From the NCBI GenBank assembly GCA_030272815.1, contig JAJSZT010000011.1, forward strand, positions 1 to 64,000: a stretch of 64,000 bases of DNA, given 5' to 3'. The stretch's first letter is position 1. Each line of letters begins with the position of its first letter. A program made the translations under genes and the position numbers. The notes beneath the pieces are model-generated. The model saw only the letters and a list, made by a program, of their open reading frames with translations, searched no databases and had not been told where the DNA came from. Of the stretch, positions 42,698 to 52,397 are shown in pieces. This DNA is from Deltaproteobacteria bacterium (lineage in GTDB: Bacteria > Desulfobacterota > Desulfobacteria > Desulfobacterales > ETH-SRB1).

Positions 42698-43504
42698 TTA
42701 GACCTGCACATGACCAAACCGTATAAGGTCATTTATGGTTAATTTTGTATCTCGCACACTTTCGGGTATTTGCTGGTTTTCCCAACTTATTTCAGGTACC
42801 TGCATACCTCCCACCTTCATTACTAAACCTAAGGACATCGGCACCACATACGATAAATCATCCTCATTATCCCCGAAATCCCATCCCCTACAATTTATAC
42901 CTATAACCTTACCTTTATAAAATACTGGGCCACCACTCGCACCGCTTTTTATTTTTATATTGGTTTCAAAGTGAGGATAAGGAATAAAGGGATGTTCTGA
43001 ATCTGTTACATACTTAAGACACACTCCTTCATAATAATCACTTCTTACAACAGGTGAATATTCTTGCTGAGTAAAATCTAATATTTTATTTTCTGGATAT
43101 GCGTAAGTTACCAGGGGATCATTTTCCCTTAGTATTTTGCTACTTAAACGAGCTCGCATATTCATAAGAGGATTATTCGGATATTTTTCTGTATAGTTAT
43201 CTGCTTGACCTACGCCGATATCTGCACCGCCAAACAAATTAATGGCCCTGATTCTGCGAAGATGAACTGTTTCATTTTCACCTTGATGGCATATGAAGCT
43301 TGTTTTAACGAAATTTCTCTTACTATCCATTAGGTCTGAGAGAACATGCTCTGCCGTTAAAAATAGGCCATACCTTGTTATATAAAAACCTGTTCCGATA
43401 ATTGATAACTTTCCCTTTTCAAGTTCCTTCATTATAGGAACAACGCATGACCGAGGATCTATCTGTTCGCCATTACCATTGGTTGCTATAGATTGCATTT
43501 TCAT
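42698..43504 (-). CDS. Trypsin-like serine protease
   Basis: 268 aa. Catalytic triad readable: His in GLFLTAEHVLSDL (about 75), Asp in LFGGADIGVGQAD (about 113), Ser in IKSGASGGPVFYKGKVIGIN (about 205). N-terminus (GTGFYITRYGLFLTAEH) is the usual first strand. No signal peptide, so it is likely cytoplasmic, unlike DegP types. It lacks PDZ domains. Position between a DUF1016 nuclease and the AAA-DUF4435 gene suggests a defence role, perhaps activating or killing by cleavage. An attC-like structure follows its stop. Confidence 0.85.
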   Translation of the reverse strand: MKMQSIATNGNGEQIDPRSCVVPIMKELEKGKLSIIGTGFYITRYGLFLTAEHVLSDLMDSKRNFVKTSFICHQGENETVHLRRIRAINLFGGADIGVGQADNYTEKYPNNPLMNMRARLSSKILRENDPLVTYAYPENKILDFTQQEYSPVVRSDYYEGVCLKYVTDSEHPFIPYPHFETNIKIKSGASGGPVFYKGKVIGINCRGWDFGDNEDDLSYVVPMSLGLVMKVGGMQVPEISWENQQIPESVRDTKLTINDLIRFGHVQV

Positions 43505-43834
43505 GATTTAGAATTGAGTATTTTGCGACTATCCACTTAACCAGTTATTATATTGTTTCTGACTATTCCCACAGATTTTTCATAATTGTTGACCAAAAAT
43601 TAGTAAAAAACAGTTTTTCTAACTGTATATTTCAACAATTTGGATATTAAAACAGAAAACCGGATAACCCCCTTGAAGGCTATCTCGCCAGACGGTCTAA
43701 CGGCGGTGGCAGGCCATCGCCGTTATTTTAAGTGTGCCACTCTTGCCCAACACGCCCAACCTCAAGCGTTCTGGTGGAATGCCAGGTTCGGCGACGTACC
43801 GCCTTTTAATGTGATTTTTCTTCGTCTGTCTGAC

Positions 43835-44941
43835 TTAAAACTCACCGGCCAATTCCTTTTCTATATCTTCAATGCTAGGTAGGCTGGATTTTAGTTCTTC
43901 AGGTAAGGCGCGAGTAAGTTCGTACTCGGAAATTCCGATTGGCTTTTTTAGATCACGAAGGGCATATTCCGCAAGAATTCGGTCTTTGGTCTGGCACAGA
44001 ATAAGACCGATGGTTGGCTTGTCGGTTTCGTGTTTAAGTTTGTCATCCACCACACTACAATAGAAGTTCATCTTGCCTGCATATTCAGGTTTAAAATCTC
44101 CTTTTTTCAACTCTATCACCATAAAACAACGCAGATTCAGGTGGTAAAACAGTAAATCGATGTAAAAGTCTTTCTCGCTGACCTCCAAATGATATTGTCG
44201 CCCTACAAAGGCGAATCCTTGCCCCAACTCTATCAGAAACTTCTCCAAATGTTGAACCAACCCAGCTTCAAGTTCACGTTCCTGAAATGGTTCCGTCAAG
44301 GACAGGAAATCAAAGATGTATGGATCCTTTAAGGCCTGCTGAGCCATGTCGGATTGAGGGCTGGGAAGTTGTGCCGAGAAATTTGTAACAGCAGTTCCCT
44401 GCCTGTTGTGTGCCTCGCTCTTAATCATCATCCCAAGCACATCGCGGCTCCATCCATTTTCAATAGCTTGCCGCATATACCAAAATCGAGTTGGCAGGTC
44501 TTTGATCTTTTGCATGAGCAAAATATTGTGGCCCCACGGAATGTTTGCAACAAGCCGTTGCAAATTTTCCATTATGTCTTTTCCATGCAAGGGAGCTACA
44601 ATCTGAGACTCAGGTCTGACTTCCGAAGATATTTTTGCAACAGGTTGTTGCAAAATTAACGGCATACTGTATTCACGCGCAAAACGCATCATATAGCCAA
44701 TATTTCGTTCCGAGAACCCCTTCACTTCAGGTAATTCGTTTCGAATGTCTTTCGATAGTCGGGGAATGACGCCCGCCCCCCAACCTTCGCTTTTTTGACG
44801 TTCAGCGATAATTCGTCCGATGTCCCAATACATAAGAATCATTTCAGCATTTGCTGAAAATGTGGCTTTCACCTGAGCTTGTCGGATCCGGATTTTAACG
44901 GCGTCAAGTAACTGGCTGTAACGAGAAAGCTCACTTTTCAT
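43835..44941 (-). CDS. DUF1016 (YhcG-type) PD-(D/E)XK nuclease
   Basis: 368 aa. N-terminal DUF1016 domain: MYWDIGRIIAERQKSEGWGA, VIPRLSKDIRNELPEVKGFS, ERNIGYMMRFAREY and NILLMQKIKDLPTRFWYMRQ. C-terminal nuclease domain: FYIDLLFYHLNLRCFMVIEL (D...E) followed by KKGDFKPEYAGKMNFY, with the Lys of the motif. This is the complete YhcG architecture, frequent in mobile and defence loci and in some type I restriction neighbourhoods. First gene of the minus-strand defence island. The spacer 43505-43834 contains no gene I can support. Confidence 0.92.
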   Translation of the reverse strand: MKSELSRYSQLLDAVKIRIRQAQVKATFSANAEMILMYWDIGRIIAERQKSEGWGAGVIPRLSKDIRNELPEVKGFSERNIGYMMRFAREYSMPLILQQPVAKISSEVRPESQIVAPLHGKDIMENLQRLVANIPWGHNILLMQKIKDLPTRFWYMRQAIENGWSRDVLGMMIKSEAHNRQGTAVTNFSAQLPSPQSDMAQQALKDPYIFDFLSLTEPFQERELEAGLVQHLEKFLIELGQGFAFVGRQYHLEVSEKDFYIDLLFYHLNLRCFMVIELKKGDFKPEYAGKMNFYCSVVDDKLKHETDKPTIGLILCQTKDRILAEYALRDLKKPIGISEYELTRALPEELKSSLPSIEDIEKELAGEF

Positions 44942-45059
44942 AGTCCAAGCCCTTTGCTCATGCTTCCATCTTTATTGTCTTTTTTATTAGGTCAGTCATG
45001 TCATCTCCCGCAAAACGGTGAAGTCACCGGCAGGTGTGAAGCCCAGCGAAACGAGGGTA

Positions 45060-45275
45060 TTATATAACCAGCGCTGCTTCTGTAGCGCTTCTTAATGCTG
45101 AGCCGATATTACCCGGCATTTTAGCATCACCTACAACTATTACATTTTTAACTTTATCTTTAAGCTCATGCAAAAGGCTGTCTTCCGGCTTTGCCTGAAT
45201 AGCAACTATCACGCGGTTTCACAGCCAATATCACCGCCGCCGATAATTACTATCCTTTTGCCCTTGTTCTGTAAA
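45060..45275 (-). pseudogene. Fragment of an FAD/NAD(P) oxidoreductase
   Basis: Two pieces of one reading frame remain: NKGKRIVIIGGGDIGCETA, a dinucleotide-binding motif, then after an internal deletion AIQAKPEDSLLHELKDKVKN and VVGDAKMPGNIGSALRSATE. The second piece matches the C-terminus of old-yellow-enzyme-type 2,4-dienoyl-CoA reductases or NADH oxidases. The domain between them is missing. The remaining stretch up to 45525 shows nothing else. Confidence 0.75.
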
Positions 45276-45549
45276 ATTCGGTCATTTTTTGATTAATTTT
45301 GCTCTCTGTAGCATATTTTGTAGGAAACAACGCCATTATAATTCTGTTTTTGAGATGGCATTCTCCTATTTCTCCTGATGAAAAAAGATGAGGGAAACTC
45401 ATATTACCTCCTTTTTGCTAACATATTTTGTCAAAGTATGATAATCATAATATATAAACAAGGATGAAAAAATATTTTTATGACTTTTTCAAACCAAAAT
45501 TACTTACGCAGAGGTTCTGAAACAGTTGAATAACAGAACGGGGGAAGAT

Positions 45550-45954
45550 ATGAAAGTACAAGAAGTTATGACAACGAAAATAGAATTTGTTGACGCTGAT
45601 AGAACAGTATATGATGCGGTTGAAAAAATGGTCGATAGACGAATTCGATCCTTAATGGTCAGATTTCCAGTAAAAGGCTTGAACCATGGAATTATCACAG
45701 CAAGAGATATAGTTTTTAAAGTGCTGGCCAAAGGTTTGGATCCCAAAGATATTAAAGTCTCAGAAATTGCCTCGAAGCCGGCGATCTGTGTCGATAAGAA
45801 TGCAAACATAAATGAAGTCGCATCATTAATGGAGAACAAGAAAGTTGCAAGAATTCTTGTATGCGACGGCGAAGAAATTATTGGTGTAATCGCTTTATTA
45901 GACCTTATGGCAGGCACTCTGATCATGAGGGCAAGAGGTGAGCATGATTTTTGA
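45550..45954 (+). CDS. CBS-domain protein
   Basis: 134 aa, two CBS motifs: VQEVMTTKIEFVDADRTVYD...GIITARDIVFKV and VSEIASKPAICVDKNANINE...IGVIALLDLMAG. Such pairs bind adenine nucleotides and gate transporters or enzymes. ATG at 45550 with GGGGGAAGAT; an earlier ATG at 45526 lacks a site. Overlaps the next gene by 11 bases, so it is co-translated with the DUF47 and PiT genes and may sense energy state for phosphate uptake. Confidence 0.88.
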   Translation: MKVQEVMTTKIEFVDADRTVYDAVEKMVDRRIRSLMVRFPVKGLNHGIITARDIVFKVLAKGLDPKDIKVSEIASKPAICVDKNANINEVASLMENKKVARILVCDGEEIIGVIALLDLMAGTLIMRARGEHDF

Positions 45955-46573
45955 AAAAATTCTATCTCTCAGCAAGAAAGAACAAAAAGTTACAGCCAAT
46001 ATGAGGGAACATATCAAACTCCTCTGCAATGCGTGTGACTTGTTTAGAACAGCCATGGAAAAGGACAACCGAGATCTTATGCGAGATGTAATAGATCTCG
46101 AACGCGAAGGTGATTCTATCCGTAGAGATATCATCTCTTTAATATATGAGGGCGCTTTTCTACCATATCTCAGGCCAGACTTGTGCAGATTTGTTGAGAT
46201 TGTCGATAATGTTTTTGACGTACTTGGAGATACAGCTAATTCCTATTTAGATGGAAAAATTCCCGAACAGATAAAAAGTGAATGTATTAGAATTGCGTAT
46301 TTCAATTTAAAGATCTGTGAAATGCTCTTGATAACTTTCGAAGCGATGCTGAAAGGAGAGGACCTAAGAGAAAAAACACTGGCTATAAGAATCTATGAGA
46401 AAAAGATCGATGATATTAAATTCAGTTTAATTAAGGATATTCGGAAAATACCCATAAGCAACTTCTGGGAGGGAAAAATCTTATCTGAGTTTATATCAGG
46501 GCTTGCCACTATAAGTGATATTATTGAAAGCGCCAGCGACCATCTCCAAATTATAAATGTGATCATGAAATAA
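45944..46573 (+). CDS. DUF47 (PhoU-like) phosphate transport regulator
   Basis: 209 aa, almost entirely helical. Signature stretches: NMREHIKLLCNACDLFRTAM, LEREGDSIRRDIISLIYEGA, YLRPDLCRFVEIVDNVFDVL and LATISDIIESASDHLQIINV. This PhoU-related family usually lies next to PiT transporters and modulates them. ATG at 45944 with AGAGGTGAGC; a GTG at 45938 is the alternative. Confidence 0.9.
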   Translation: MIFEKILSLSKKEQKVTANMREHIKLLCNACDLFRTAMEKDNRDLMRDVIDLEREGDSIRRDIISLIYEGAFLPYLRPDLCRFVEIVDNVFDVLGDTANSYLDGKIPEQIKSECIRIAYFNLKICEMLLITFEAMLKGEDLREKTLAIRIYEKKIDDIKFSLIKDIRKIPISNFWEGKILSEFISGLATISDIIESASDHLQIINVIMK

Positions 46574-46631
46574 CTCGCTCTTGATATATAGATAAAAAGC
46601 GGATCTTTTAAGGACTTGGATATAGTAAATT

Positions 46632-47555
46632 ATGTGGAAGGTCTTGAGTGGTGTTCTTCTGGGCTGGAGCCTTGGAGCCAATGATGCTGCAAATATTTTC
46701 GGAACAGGCGTCGCAACAGGTACTATAAAATATGCAACAGCTATATTTCTAACAGCAATCTTCGTGTTATTCGGCGCTCTCCTTGAAGGCCCCAAATGCA
46801 TGGAAACTGTTGCTGAACTCTCCACTCTTCTCACTATAGAGGCCTTTTATTGCTCATTGGCGGCAGCCATTAGCATGGCTGTTCTCACTTATCTTGCTAT
46901 TCCAGCCTCAGCTTCTCAAGCTATTATCGGCGCGGTTATAGGCGCTGGAATTCTCTCAGGCTCTGCGGATTTCTCCAAGCTTTATAAAATCATCATCTGC
47001 TGGATAGTCACACCTGTTGGCGCCGTCGTCTTCGCATACTTTCTTCACCGAAGTTTAAGATATGTTCTGGATAAGACCATTACAAACATTACCCACCTCA
47101 ACTACCTTTATTCTACTGGAATTATTGTGGCAGGTTGTTATGGAGCCTATTCCCTGGGCTCGAATAATGTAGCTAATGTGACCGGCGTTTATGTTGGGTC
47201 AGGATTACTGTCTGCCGGCATGGCCTCATTAATTGGTGGTCTCAGCATTGCCTTCGGCAGTCTCACCTATGGCAAAAAGGTGATGATGACCGTCGGCAAA
47301 GGGATTGCTCCTTTGGATCCATTCTCTGCCTTTGTTACCATTTTGGCGCTATCATTTACCCTTCATATTTTTACTCAAATCGGCGTCCCGGTCTCTTCAT
47401 CTCAGGCGATAGTGGGTGCTGTAGTGGGGGTTGGTATAGTGGGAGGATTACGTACTGTAAGCGCCAAAATAGTCGCCAAAATTGCTGCGGGTTGGATTAT
47501 GACACCTGTATCAGCAGGTATCCTGACAATCCTCTTCATAAAATGGCTTGTTTAA
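46632..47555 (+). CDS. PiT-family inorganic phosphate transporter
   Basis: 307 aa, about eight to ten membrane segments. The two inverted PiT signatures are present: LGWSLGANDAANIFGTGVAT near the N-terminus and YSLGSNNVANVTGVYVGSGL near 180. PASASQAIIGAVIGAGILSG and VPVSSSQAIVGAVVGVGIVG are the matching repeats. Symports phosphate with a cation at low affinity. Downstream of its DUF47 partner. Confidence 0.93.
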   Translation: MWKVLSGVLLGWSLGANDAANIFGTGVATGTIKYATAIFLTAIFVLFGALLEGPKCMETVAELSTLLTIEAFYCSLAAAISMAVLTYLAIPASASQAIIGAVIGAGILSGSADFSKLYKIIICWIVTPVGAVVFAYFLHRSLRYVLDKTITNITHLNYLYSTGIIVAGCYGAYSLGSNNVANVTGVYVGSGLLSAGMASLIGGLSIAFGSLTYGKKVMMTVGKGIAPLDPFSAFVTILALSFTLHIFTQIGVPVSSSQAIVGAVVGVGIVGGLRTVSAKIVAKIAAGWIMTPVSAGILTILFIKWLV

Positions 47556-47650
47556 CCTCTATAAAAAAACAAGCAAGTCTTTTGCTATGATTGACATCAA
47601 CAGCAACTTTGTTTTATAAGTTGTATGCAAAAAATGCAGGATAGACTCAC

Positions 47651-47756
47651 TATAGACTTTCAGATAAATAATTTCACTGCGTTATCAGTCGTCGACGTAT
47701 AACTCATACGCCTTCCTCCTTCTGGCCTTGTGAAATTAATTATCTGAAAGTCTATA
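47651..47756 (+). repeat. 106-bp TATAGACTTTCAG element, copy D
   Basis: Complete copy. The right end (TTGTGAAATTAATTATCTGA, then AAGTCTATA) is 23 bases before the ssb start. TTGTGA and TCTATA are spaced by 17 bases, like -35/-10 boxes. Confidence 0.93.
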
Positions 47757-47779
47757 TAACTTATTAGGGGGGTATAAAT

Positions 47780-48208
47780 ATGTCAGGTATTAACAAGGTA
47801 ATGCTGATCGGACGTTTGGGCAGAGATCCTGAAGTTCGTTATACTCCAGATGGCGCTGCTGTCGCGAATTTCAGCATAGCTACATCTGAAGAATGGAAGG
47901 ACAAAGCTACCGGAGAAAAAAAAGAACGCACAGAATGGCATCGTATCGTGGCTTTTAGGAAACTTGGAGAAATATGCGGCGAATATCTTTCAAAAGGCAG
48001 GCAGGTTTACATCGAAGGCCGTTTACAGACAAGATCATGGGAAAAAGACGGCGTTACAAGATATACTACTGAAATTGTCGCATCTGATGTGCAGTTTTTA
48101 GGTGGAAGAGATTCTGTAAATTCAGATGAACCACCTTTAAATACTCAGGCTTCTGATACCCCCAAGTCGTCAGGCTCGGGTACAATTGGCGATGATATTC
48201 CCTTTTAG
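47780..48208 (+). CDS. ssb: Single-stranded DNA-binding protein
   Basis: 142 aa. OB fold: [61 protein letters not shown] Ser/Pro-rich linker leads to the acidic tip DDIPF, which binds partner repair proteins. Strong ribosome site TTAGGGGGGTATAAAT. Its immediate upstream region is the 106-bp repeat copy D. Confidence 0.97.
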   Translation: MSGINKVMLIGRLGRDPEVRYTPDGAAVANFSIATSEEWKDKATGEKKERTEWHRIVAFRKLGEICGEYLSKGRQVYIEGRLQTRSWEKDGVTRYTTEIVASDVQFLGGRDSVNSDEPPLNTQASDTPKSSGSGTIGDDIPF

Positions 48209-48241
48209 CCGGTATTTTCAAAAATAAATAAGGAGTAAAGC

Positions 48242-48955
48242 ATGCAGGAATATACTATTCATCCTCTGGTTGTCGGTATTAATGAGACTGATCAGGGTGT
48301 AATGACATATCTTCATGATTACGGAAAAAGAATTTTGCTGCCTATCTATGTTTTTTATTTAAAGGGTGGGGATAAAAACATACTTGTCGACACAGGACTT
48401 GAACAATTTGTTGTATCTGATGAAATAAGAAAAAACTGCGGGTTTGATATCTTTGAATTTGAAGACGCTCTTGCAACATTAAATTTAAAGCCGGAAGACA
48501 TAGATGTGATTATTCACACCCACCTTCATAATGATCATTGTGAAAATGATTATAAATGCTCAAATGCTGATGTTTATGTGCAAAAAGCAGAACACGATTT
48601 TTTAAAAAATCCACATCCTGTTGATCACAGATATTATCCGGACGTTCTTGATGAGGTTAATGTAATTGAGATAGAGGGAGATGCAAATATTTTGGATGGA
48701 ATTGATGTGATTTTTACTCCCGGCCATTCGGTTGGAGGCCAGTCTGTATCTGTAAATACATCAAAAGGGAAAGCCATTATTACTGGTTTGTGCTGTAATG
48801 ATAAAAATTTCCCCGCATCAGGTCCGGCCATTGCACCTGGCGTGCATATAAATGTCATAGAAGCTTATGATTCAATGCAGAAATTAAAGGAAATGGCAGA
48901 TATACTTATTCCACTTCATGACCTTTCTGTAGGTAAATTAAAAAGCATTCCATAA
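48242..48955 (+). CDS. MBL-fold metallohydrolase, lactonase-like
   Basis: 237 aa. Metallo-beta-lactamase fold with the dinuclear zinc motif VIIHTHLHNDHCENDYKC and later metal ligands in IFTPGHSVGGQSVSV and ILIPLHDLSVG. Residue pattern resembles N-acyl-homoserine-lactonase-family proteins, but substrate cannot be inferred. AATAAGGAGTAAAGC precedes the ATG, 33 bases after ssb. Confidence 0.88.
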   Translation: MQEYTIHPLVVGINETDQGVMTYLHDYGKRILLPIYVFYLKGGDKNILVDTGLEQFVVSDEIRKNCGFDIFEFEDALATLNLKPEDIDVIIHTHLHNDHCENDYKCSNADVYVQKAEHDFLKNPHPVDHRYYPDVLDEVNVIEIEGDANILDGIDVIFTPGHSVGGQSVSVNTSKGKAIITGLCCNDKNFPASGPAIAPGVHINVIEAYDSMQKLKEMADILIPLHDLSVGKLKSIP

Positions 48956-48961
48956 AAAACA

Positions 48962-49483
48962 GGTGGATAGGTTAAAGGCTGAAGGTAAAAGGGGTGCAAT
49001 ACAAAAAAGTGATAAGATATAAGAAATTAAATGGGTAGCTTTTTTGAATATCGAATGTCGAACAGGGAATAATGAATGTCGAAGGAAGGAATTCTGCCAT
49101 TTAATATAGGTTTTTTAAAGTCACTAATACACAATGGGACAGATTCATAGTATAGTGTTATCAATTAGCACGCCGAAGACGTACCAAAATTTTAGGCACT
49201 TAATATACTTTAGCTCACAAGGCACTTATGTCCGCACCGAAGGTGCGCTAAATTTAACGTATTGATAGATGAAAATAATCAATTGATCTCGATTTTTGTA
49301 ACAAGCATAGGTATTGCCAAACAAAAACAAGACTTCGTAATTCGACATTCCCTGTTCGACATTCGACATTAAATCAGTATGTTCAATGGCTAAAGATATT
49401 ATCATCAATGATGCAACTTTTTTGTATTGCACCCGGTAAAAATAGGCTTCAGCCTTCAGCCTTTTACCTTCAGTCTATCCACC
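48962..49483. repeat. Large nested palindrome between the MBL gene and hemL
   Basis: The outer arms GGTGGATAGGTTAAAGGCTG...GCAATACAAAAAAGT (48962-49010) and ACTTTTTTGTATTGCACC...CAGTCTATCCACC (49416-49483) are inverted copies. Inside, GAATGTCGAACAGGGAATAA (about 49053) and ATTCGACATTCCCTGTTCGA (about 49340) form a second, different inverted pair. The centre includes a CCGCACCGAAGGTGCG hairpin. No gene is visible. Confidence 0.8.
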
Positions 49484-49484
49484 T

Positions 49485-50771
49485 TCAGCCTAAATCTTTT
49501 AGCACTTCTTCTGCCGCTTCTATCGTTTTATCAATGTGTTCGGCTTCATGTGCTGCCGAAACAAAAAGCGCTTCAAACTGTGAGGGAGCAAGGTAAATTC
49601 CTTTTTCCAGCATACCATTGTAATAGGCTGAAAACATATCAAGATCACTGGTCTTTGCATCTTCAAAATTTTTAACATCTCTGTCCGTGAAAAAAAGGCC
49701 GAGCATTGAGCCTGCCCTGTCAACCCTGGCCTTTACTCCTGCCTTTTCCGCAGCTTTCTCGAGACCGGTTGCAAGAAGGTCTGCCTTTTTATCGAGATTT
49801 TCATAGAATCCAGGCTTCTTTAATTGCATGAGTGTTGCAATCCCCGCGGCCATGGCAACCGGATTGCCTGACAAAGTCCCTGCCTGATATACAGGCCCAT
49901 GCGGTGCAATATGTTCCATGATTTCACGCTTGCCTCCATAAGCGCCAACCGGTAATCCTCCTCCGATAATTTTACCCAGACATGTAATATCCGGCAATAT
50001 CCCATACAAAGACTGAGCACCGCCGTATGCAACTCTGAAACCCGTCATAACTTCATCAAATATCAGCATACTGCCGCTCTTTTCAGTTACTTCCCTTAAA
50101 GTCTCCAGAAAACCGTCAACAGGTCTTACAAGTCCCATATTTCCTGCAACCGGTTCAACTATTATACAGGCAATTTTATCTCCCTGCTCATCCATAACCT
50201 TCTTAACACTTTCTATATCATTATAGGGCAGCGAAAGGGTATGAGCTACAAAGGATTCAGGCACTCCGGGACTTCCGGGGATGCCTAATGTGGCAACGCC
50301 TGATCCTGCCTCAACAAGAAGGGTGTCTGCATGACCGTGATAACATCCATCAAATTTAATTATTGCGTCACGACCGGTTACCCCCCGGGCAAGCCTTATA
50401 GCGCTCATTGTAGCCTCTGTGCCGGAATTAACCATACGAACCATATCAACAGAAGGAACCGCATCTATAACCATTTCAGCCAGTACTATTTCAAGATCTG
50501 TAGGCGCTCCAAAACTTGTACCGCGATTCAGGACAGATGCAATAGCCTTAATGACCGCCGAATGCCTGTGCCCAAGTATCATTGGACCCCAAGAACCAAT
50601 GTAGTCGATAAAACCGTTGCCGTCTGCATCATAAATCATACATCCTTCTGCATGATCAATAAATACAGGTTCGGATCCTACGGACTTGCAAGCACGTACC
50701 GGACTGTTAACACCACCTGGGATTACATTAATAGCCCTGTTAAAAAGCTTATTAGAATTTTCACGATTCAT
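49485..50771 (-). CDS. hemL: Glutamate-1-semialdehyde 2,1-aminomutase
   Basis: 428 aa. PLP enzyme making 5-aminolevulinate in the C5 haem/tetrapyrrole pathway. Signatures: [60 protein letters not shown], and the PLP-lysine region [16 protein letters not shown]. Full length. Its last codons GGC TGA fall within a GGCTGAAGG repeat word at the edge of the large palindrome. Confidence 0.96.
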   Translation of the reverse strand: MNRENSNKLFNRAINVIPGGVNSPVRACKSVGSEPVFIDHAEGCMIYDADGNGFIDYIGSWGPMILGHRHSAVIKAIASVLNRGTSFGAPTDLEIVLAEMVIDAVPSVDMVRMVNSGTEATMSAIRLARGVTGRDAIIKFDGCYHGHADTLLVEAGSGVATLGIPGSPGVPESFVAHTLSLPYNDIESVKKVMDEQGDKIACIIVEPVAGNMGLVRPVDGFLETLREVTEKSGSMLIFDEVMTGFRVAYGGAQSLYGILPDITCLGKIIGGGLPVGAYGGKREIMEHIAPHGPVYQAGTLSGNPVAMAAGIATLMQLKKPGFYENLDKKADLLATGLEKAAEKAGVKARVDRAGSMLGLFFTDRDVKNFEDAKTSDLDMFSAYYNGMLEKGIYLAPSQFEALFVSAAHEAEHIDKTIEAAEEVLKDLG

Positions 50772-50867
50772 TATTCAGCATCCTTTCCTTTAAAAATTTG
50801 CACCATACCCTTTATACCTAAATTAAAAAATATGTAACACTTTAGCGCTTTTAAATATTATTTTTTG

Positions 50868-51037
50868 GACAGGATTTACAAGATATTCAGGATTTAAATT
50901 ATTGTAGCCGTTCACGGCTTGAAACTTGAAACTTGAAATTGGGAAGAACAGTACAAAAGCATGAAGGCCAAATTTCTAATTTCTAATTTCAATGTTCCGT
51001 GAACACTTACAAATCTTGTTTATCCTGTTATCCTGTC
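50868..51037. repeat. GACAGGATTTACA palindrome enclosing GTAGCCGTTCACGG element
   Basis: The outer arms GACAGGATTTACAAGATATT and AAATCTTGTTTATCCTGT...CCTGTC are inverted copies. At their centre (50904-51010) lies the second, shorter copy of the element seen at 4090-4233, in opposite orientation. It fills the spacer between hemL and tRNA-Lys. Confidence 0.8.
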
Positions 51038-51130
51038 AGATTCTTTTTCAAAAGGCTAAATTTTTACAAAAATATCAGATACGTTTTAATAGGTCAAGAA
51101 AGATGAACTCGTAAAAAAAATTAAAAAAAA

Positions 51131-51159
51131 TTGACAGTGATTATTAAATTTGTTAAAAA
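51131..51159 (+). promoter_or_regulatory. Candidate promoter for tRNA-Lys
   Basis: TTGACA at 51131-51136 and TAAAAA 17 bases further on resemble -35/-10 boxes, within a very AT-rich stretch about 80 bases before the tRNA. Confidence 0.35.
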
Positions 51160-51240
51160 ATTTTTTGTTTTTGTTTTCAGTCATTAATAAATAAGACCTT
51201 TGAAAAATGTTCAATTTTGTTCAAGTTTAAGGGTCTCACT

Positions 51241-51317
51241 GGGCCGTTAGCTCAACCAGGCAGAGCACCTGACTCTTAATCAGTAGGTTGAAGGTTCGAT
51301 TCCTTCACGGCCCACCA
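51241..51317 (+). tRNA. tRNA-Lys (anticodon CUU)
   Basis: Acceptor GGGCCGT pairs with ACGGCCC, then A and encoded CCA. The anticodon loop CTCTTAA gives CTT; T-arm GAAGG-TTCGATT-CCTTC. All stems pair well. Confidence 0.96.
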
Positions 51318-51344
51318 ATTAAAAGTAAATTAAATCAAAATATT

Positions 51345-51384
51345 AAAAAGCTTTTCAAGAGTACACCTTGAAAGGCTTTTTTAT
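51345..51384 (+). terminator. Terminator after tRNA-Lys
   Basis: AAAGCTTTTCAAG, loop AGTACAC, CTTGAAAGGCTTT followed by TTTATT, one G-T pair. Confidence 0.75.
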
Positions 51385-51646
51385 TCTGTATGAGAATTTG
51401 TTCTGGCTTTTTCATAAACAGATATTGCCTCACACGCCTCATTCCAGGCAATGTAAATAGGTAACCGTTCACGGGGTCAGCAGCAGATCCTGGAATTTCC
51501 TTTTCCTGCAGAGATGGGTAGTCCTTGCAAAACAGTGCAGTTTTGGGAATACTGCCCTATTTTACTTTGTAAACACCTGATTTTTAGCTATGTGCTGCCA
51601 AAATATATGATATGTAACTCATTGAAATTATTGACCCGCACTGTTT

Positions 51647-51789
51647 TTTAGGGACTACCTAAAATTGCTTTGGAAGTTGGTCTTGTCAAACCGCATGAAC
51701 GGCGGAGGTTGAAGTTTTTATCCCAGAACCGAATGGATTTGTTGATTAAGCTTGAAGAAACGGGTTTGATCGATGCTCATCATTTTTAG
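51647..51789 (+). pseudogene. 3' fragment of an unidentified gene
   Basis: The frame reads GLPKIALEVGLVKPHERRRL then FLSQNRMDLLIKLEETGLID to a TAG. It looks like a real protein C-terminus, Lys/Arg/Leu-rich with no start. A similar-looking tail (FLIKLDETKLETLVAIIRDR) ends at 52522. Both are gene remnants bordering the methyltransferase gene; family unknown. The stretch 51385-51646 shows only a GTAACCGTTCACGG repeat word. Confidence 0.45.
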
Positions 51790-51809
51790 TAGAAGTGGAG
51801 TTTTACGAT

Positions 51810-52394
51810 ATGAATGATAATCAAAAGAAACCCAAAGGCGCTGGTAAAAGCAGCTTTGAATTAATTGATCCAAAAAAGTTGGCAGAAATATTACCATTGA
51901 AATCAGGTTCCGTTGTACTTGATTTAGCCTGTGGTAAGGGGGCTTACTCTATATTTCTTTCCAGAATCGTTGGCGATGAAGGATTGGTTTACGCTGTAGA
52001 CCTCTGGAAAGATGGTCTATTACTTTTGGAGGAGCAGATCGAAAAACAAAGCATAACCAACATCATGCCCCTTCTTGCTGATACGACTGAACAAATAGAT
52101 ATAGATGATTACAGTGTAGATTTGTGTTTGATGGCGACTGTATTGCATGATTTTGAAGAAGCAAATCAAACTGACCCTGTTTTGAGAGAAATTAAAACCT
52201 TACTCAGACCAGGAGGATGTTTCGCCGTTATTGAATTTAAAAAGATTGAAGGACCACCGGGGCCACCAATTGGTATTCGATTATCTGAAGATGAAGTAGA
52301 AAAGATGGTTACAGAATATGCTTTTACAAAAACGAAAGTCGCTGACATCGGCGACTATAACTACTTGATGACATTTTATTCAGAACAGGTTTAA
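51810..52394 (+). CDS. Class I SAM-dependent methyltransferase
   Basis: 194 aa. SAM-binding motif I SVVLDLACGKGAYSIFLSRI, motif II acidic end VYAVDLWKDGLLLLEEQ, then DDYSVDLCLMATVLHDFEEA and LLRPGGCFAVIEFKKIEGPP. Resembles the UbiE/arsenite-methyltransferase-like group; substrate unknown. ATG at 51810 with GTGGAGTTTTACGAT. Repeat words and a fragment follow before the next operon. Confidence 0.88.
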   Translation: MNDNQKKPKGAGKSSFELIDPKKLAEILPLKSGSVVLDLACGKGAYSIFLSRIVGDEGLVYAVDLWKDGLLLLEEQIEKQSITNIMPLLADTTEQIDIDDYSVDLCLMATVLHDFEEANQTDPVLREIKTLLRPGGCFAVIEFKKIEGPPGPPIGIRLSEDEVEKMVTEYAFTKTKVADIGDYNYLMTFYSEQV

Positions 52395-52397
52395 ATA

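Noticed and set aside
43640-43882. 80-aa plus-strand open frame
   Set aside because: Overlaps the end of the DUF1016 gene on the other strand, no ribosome site, no motif.
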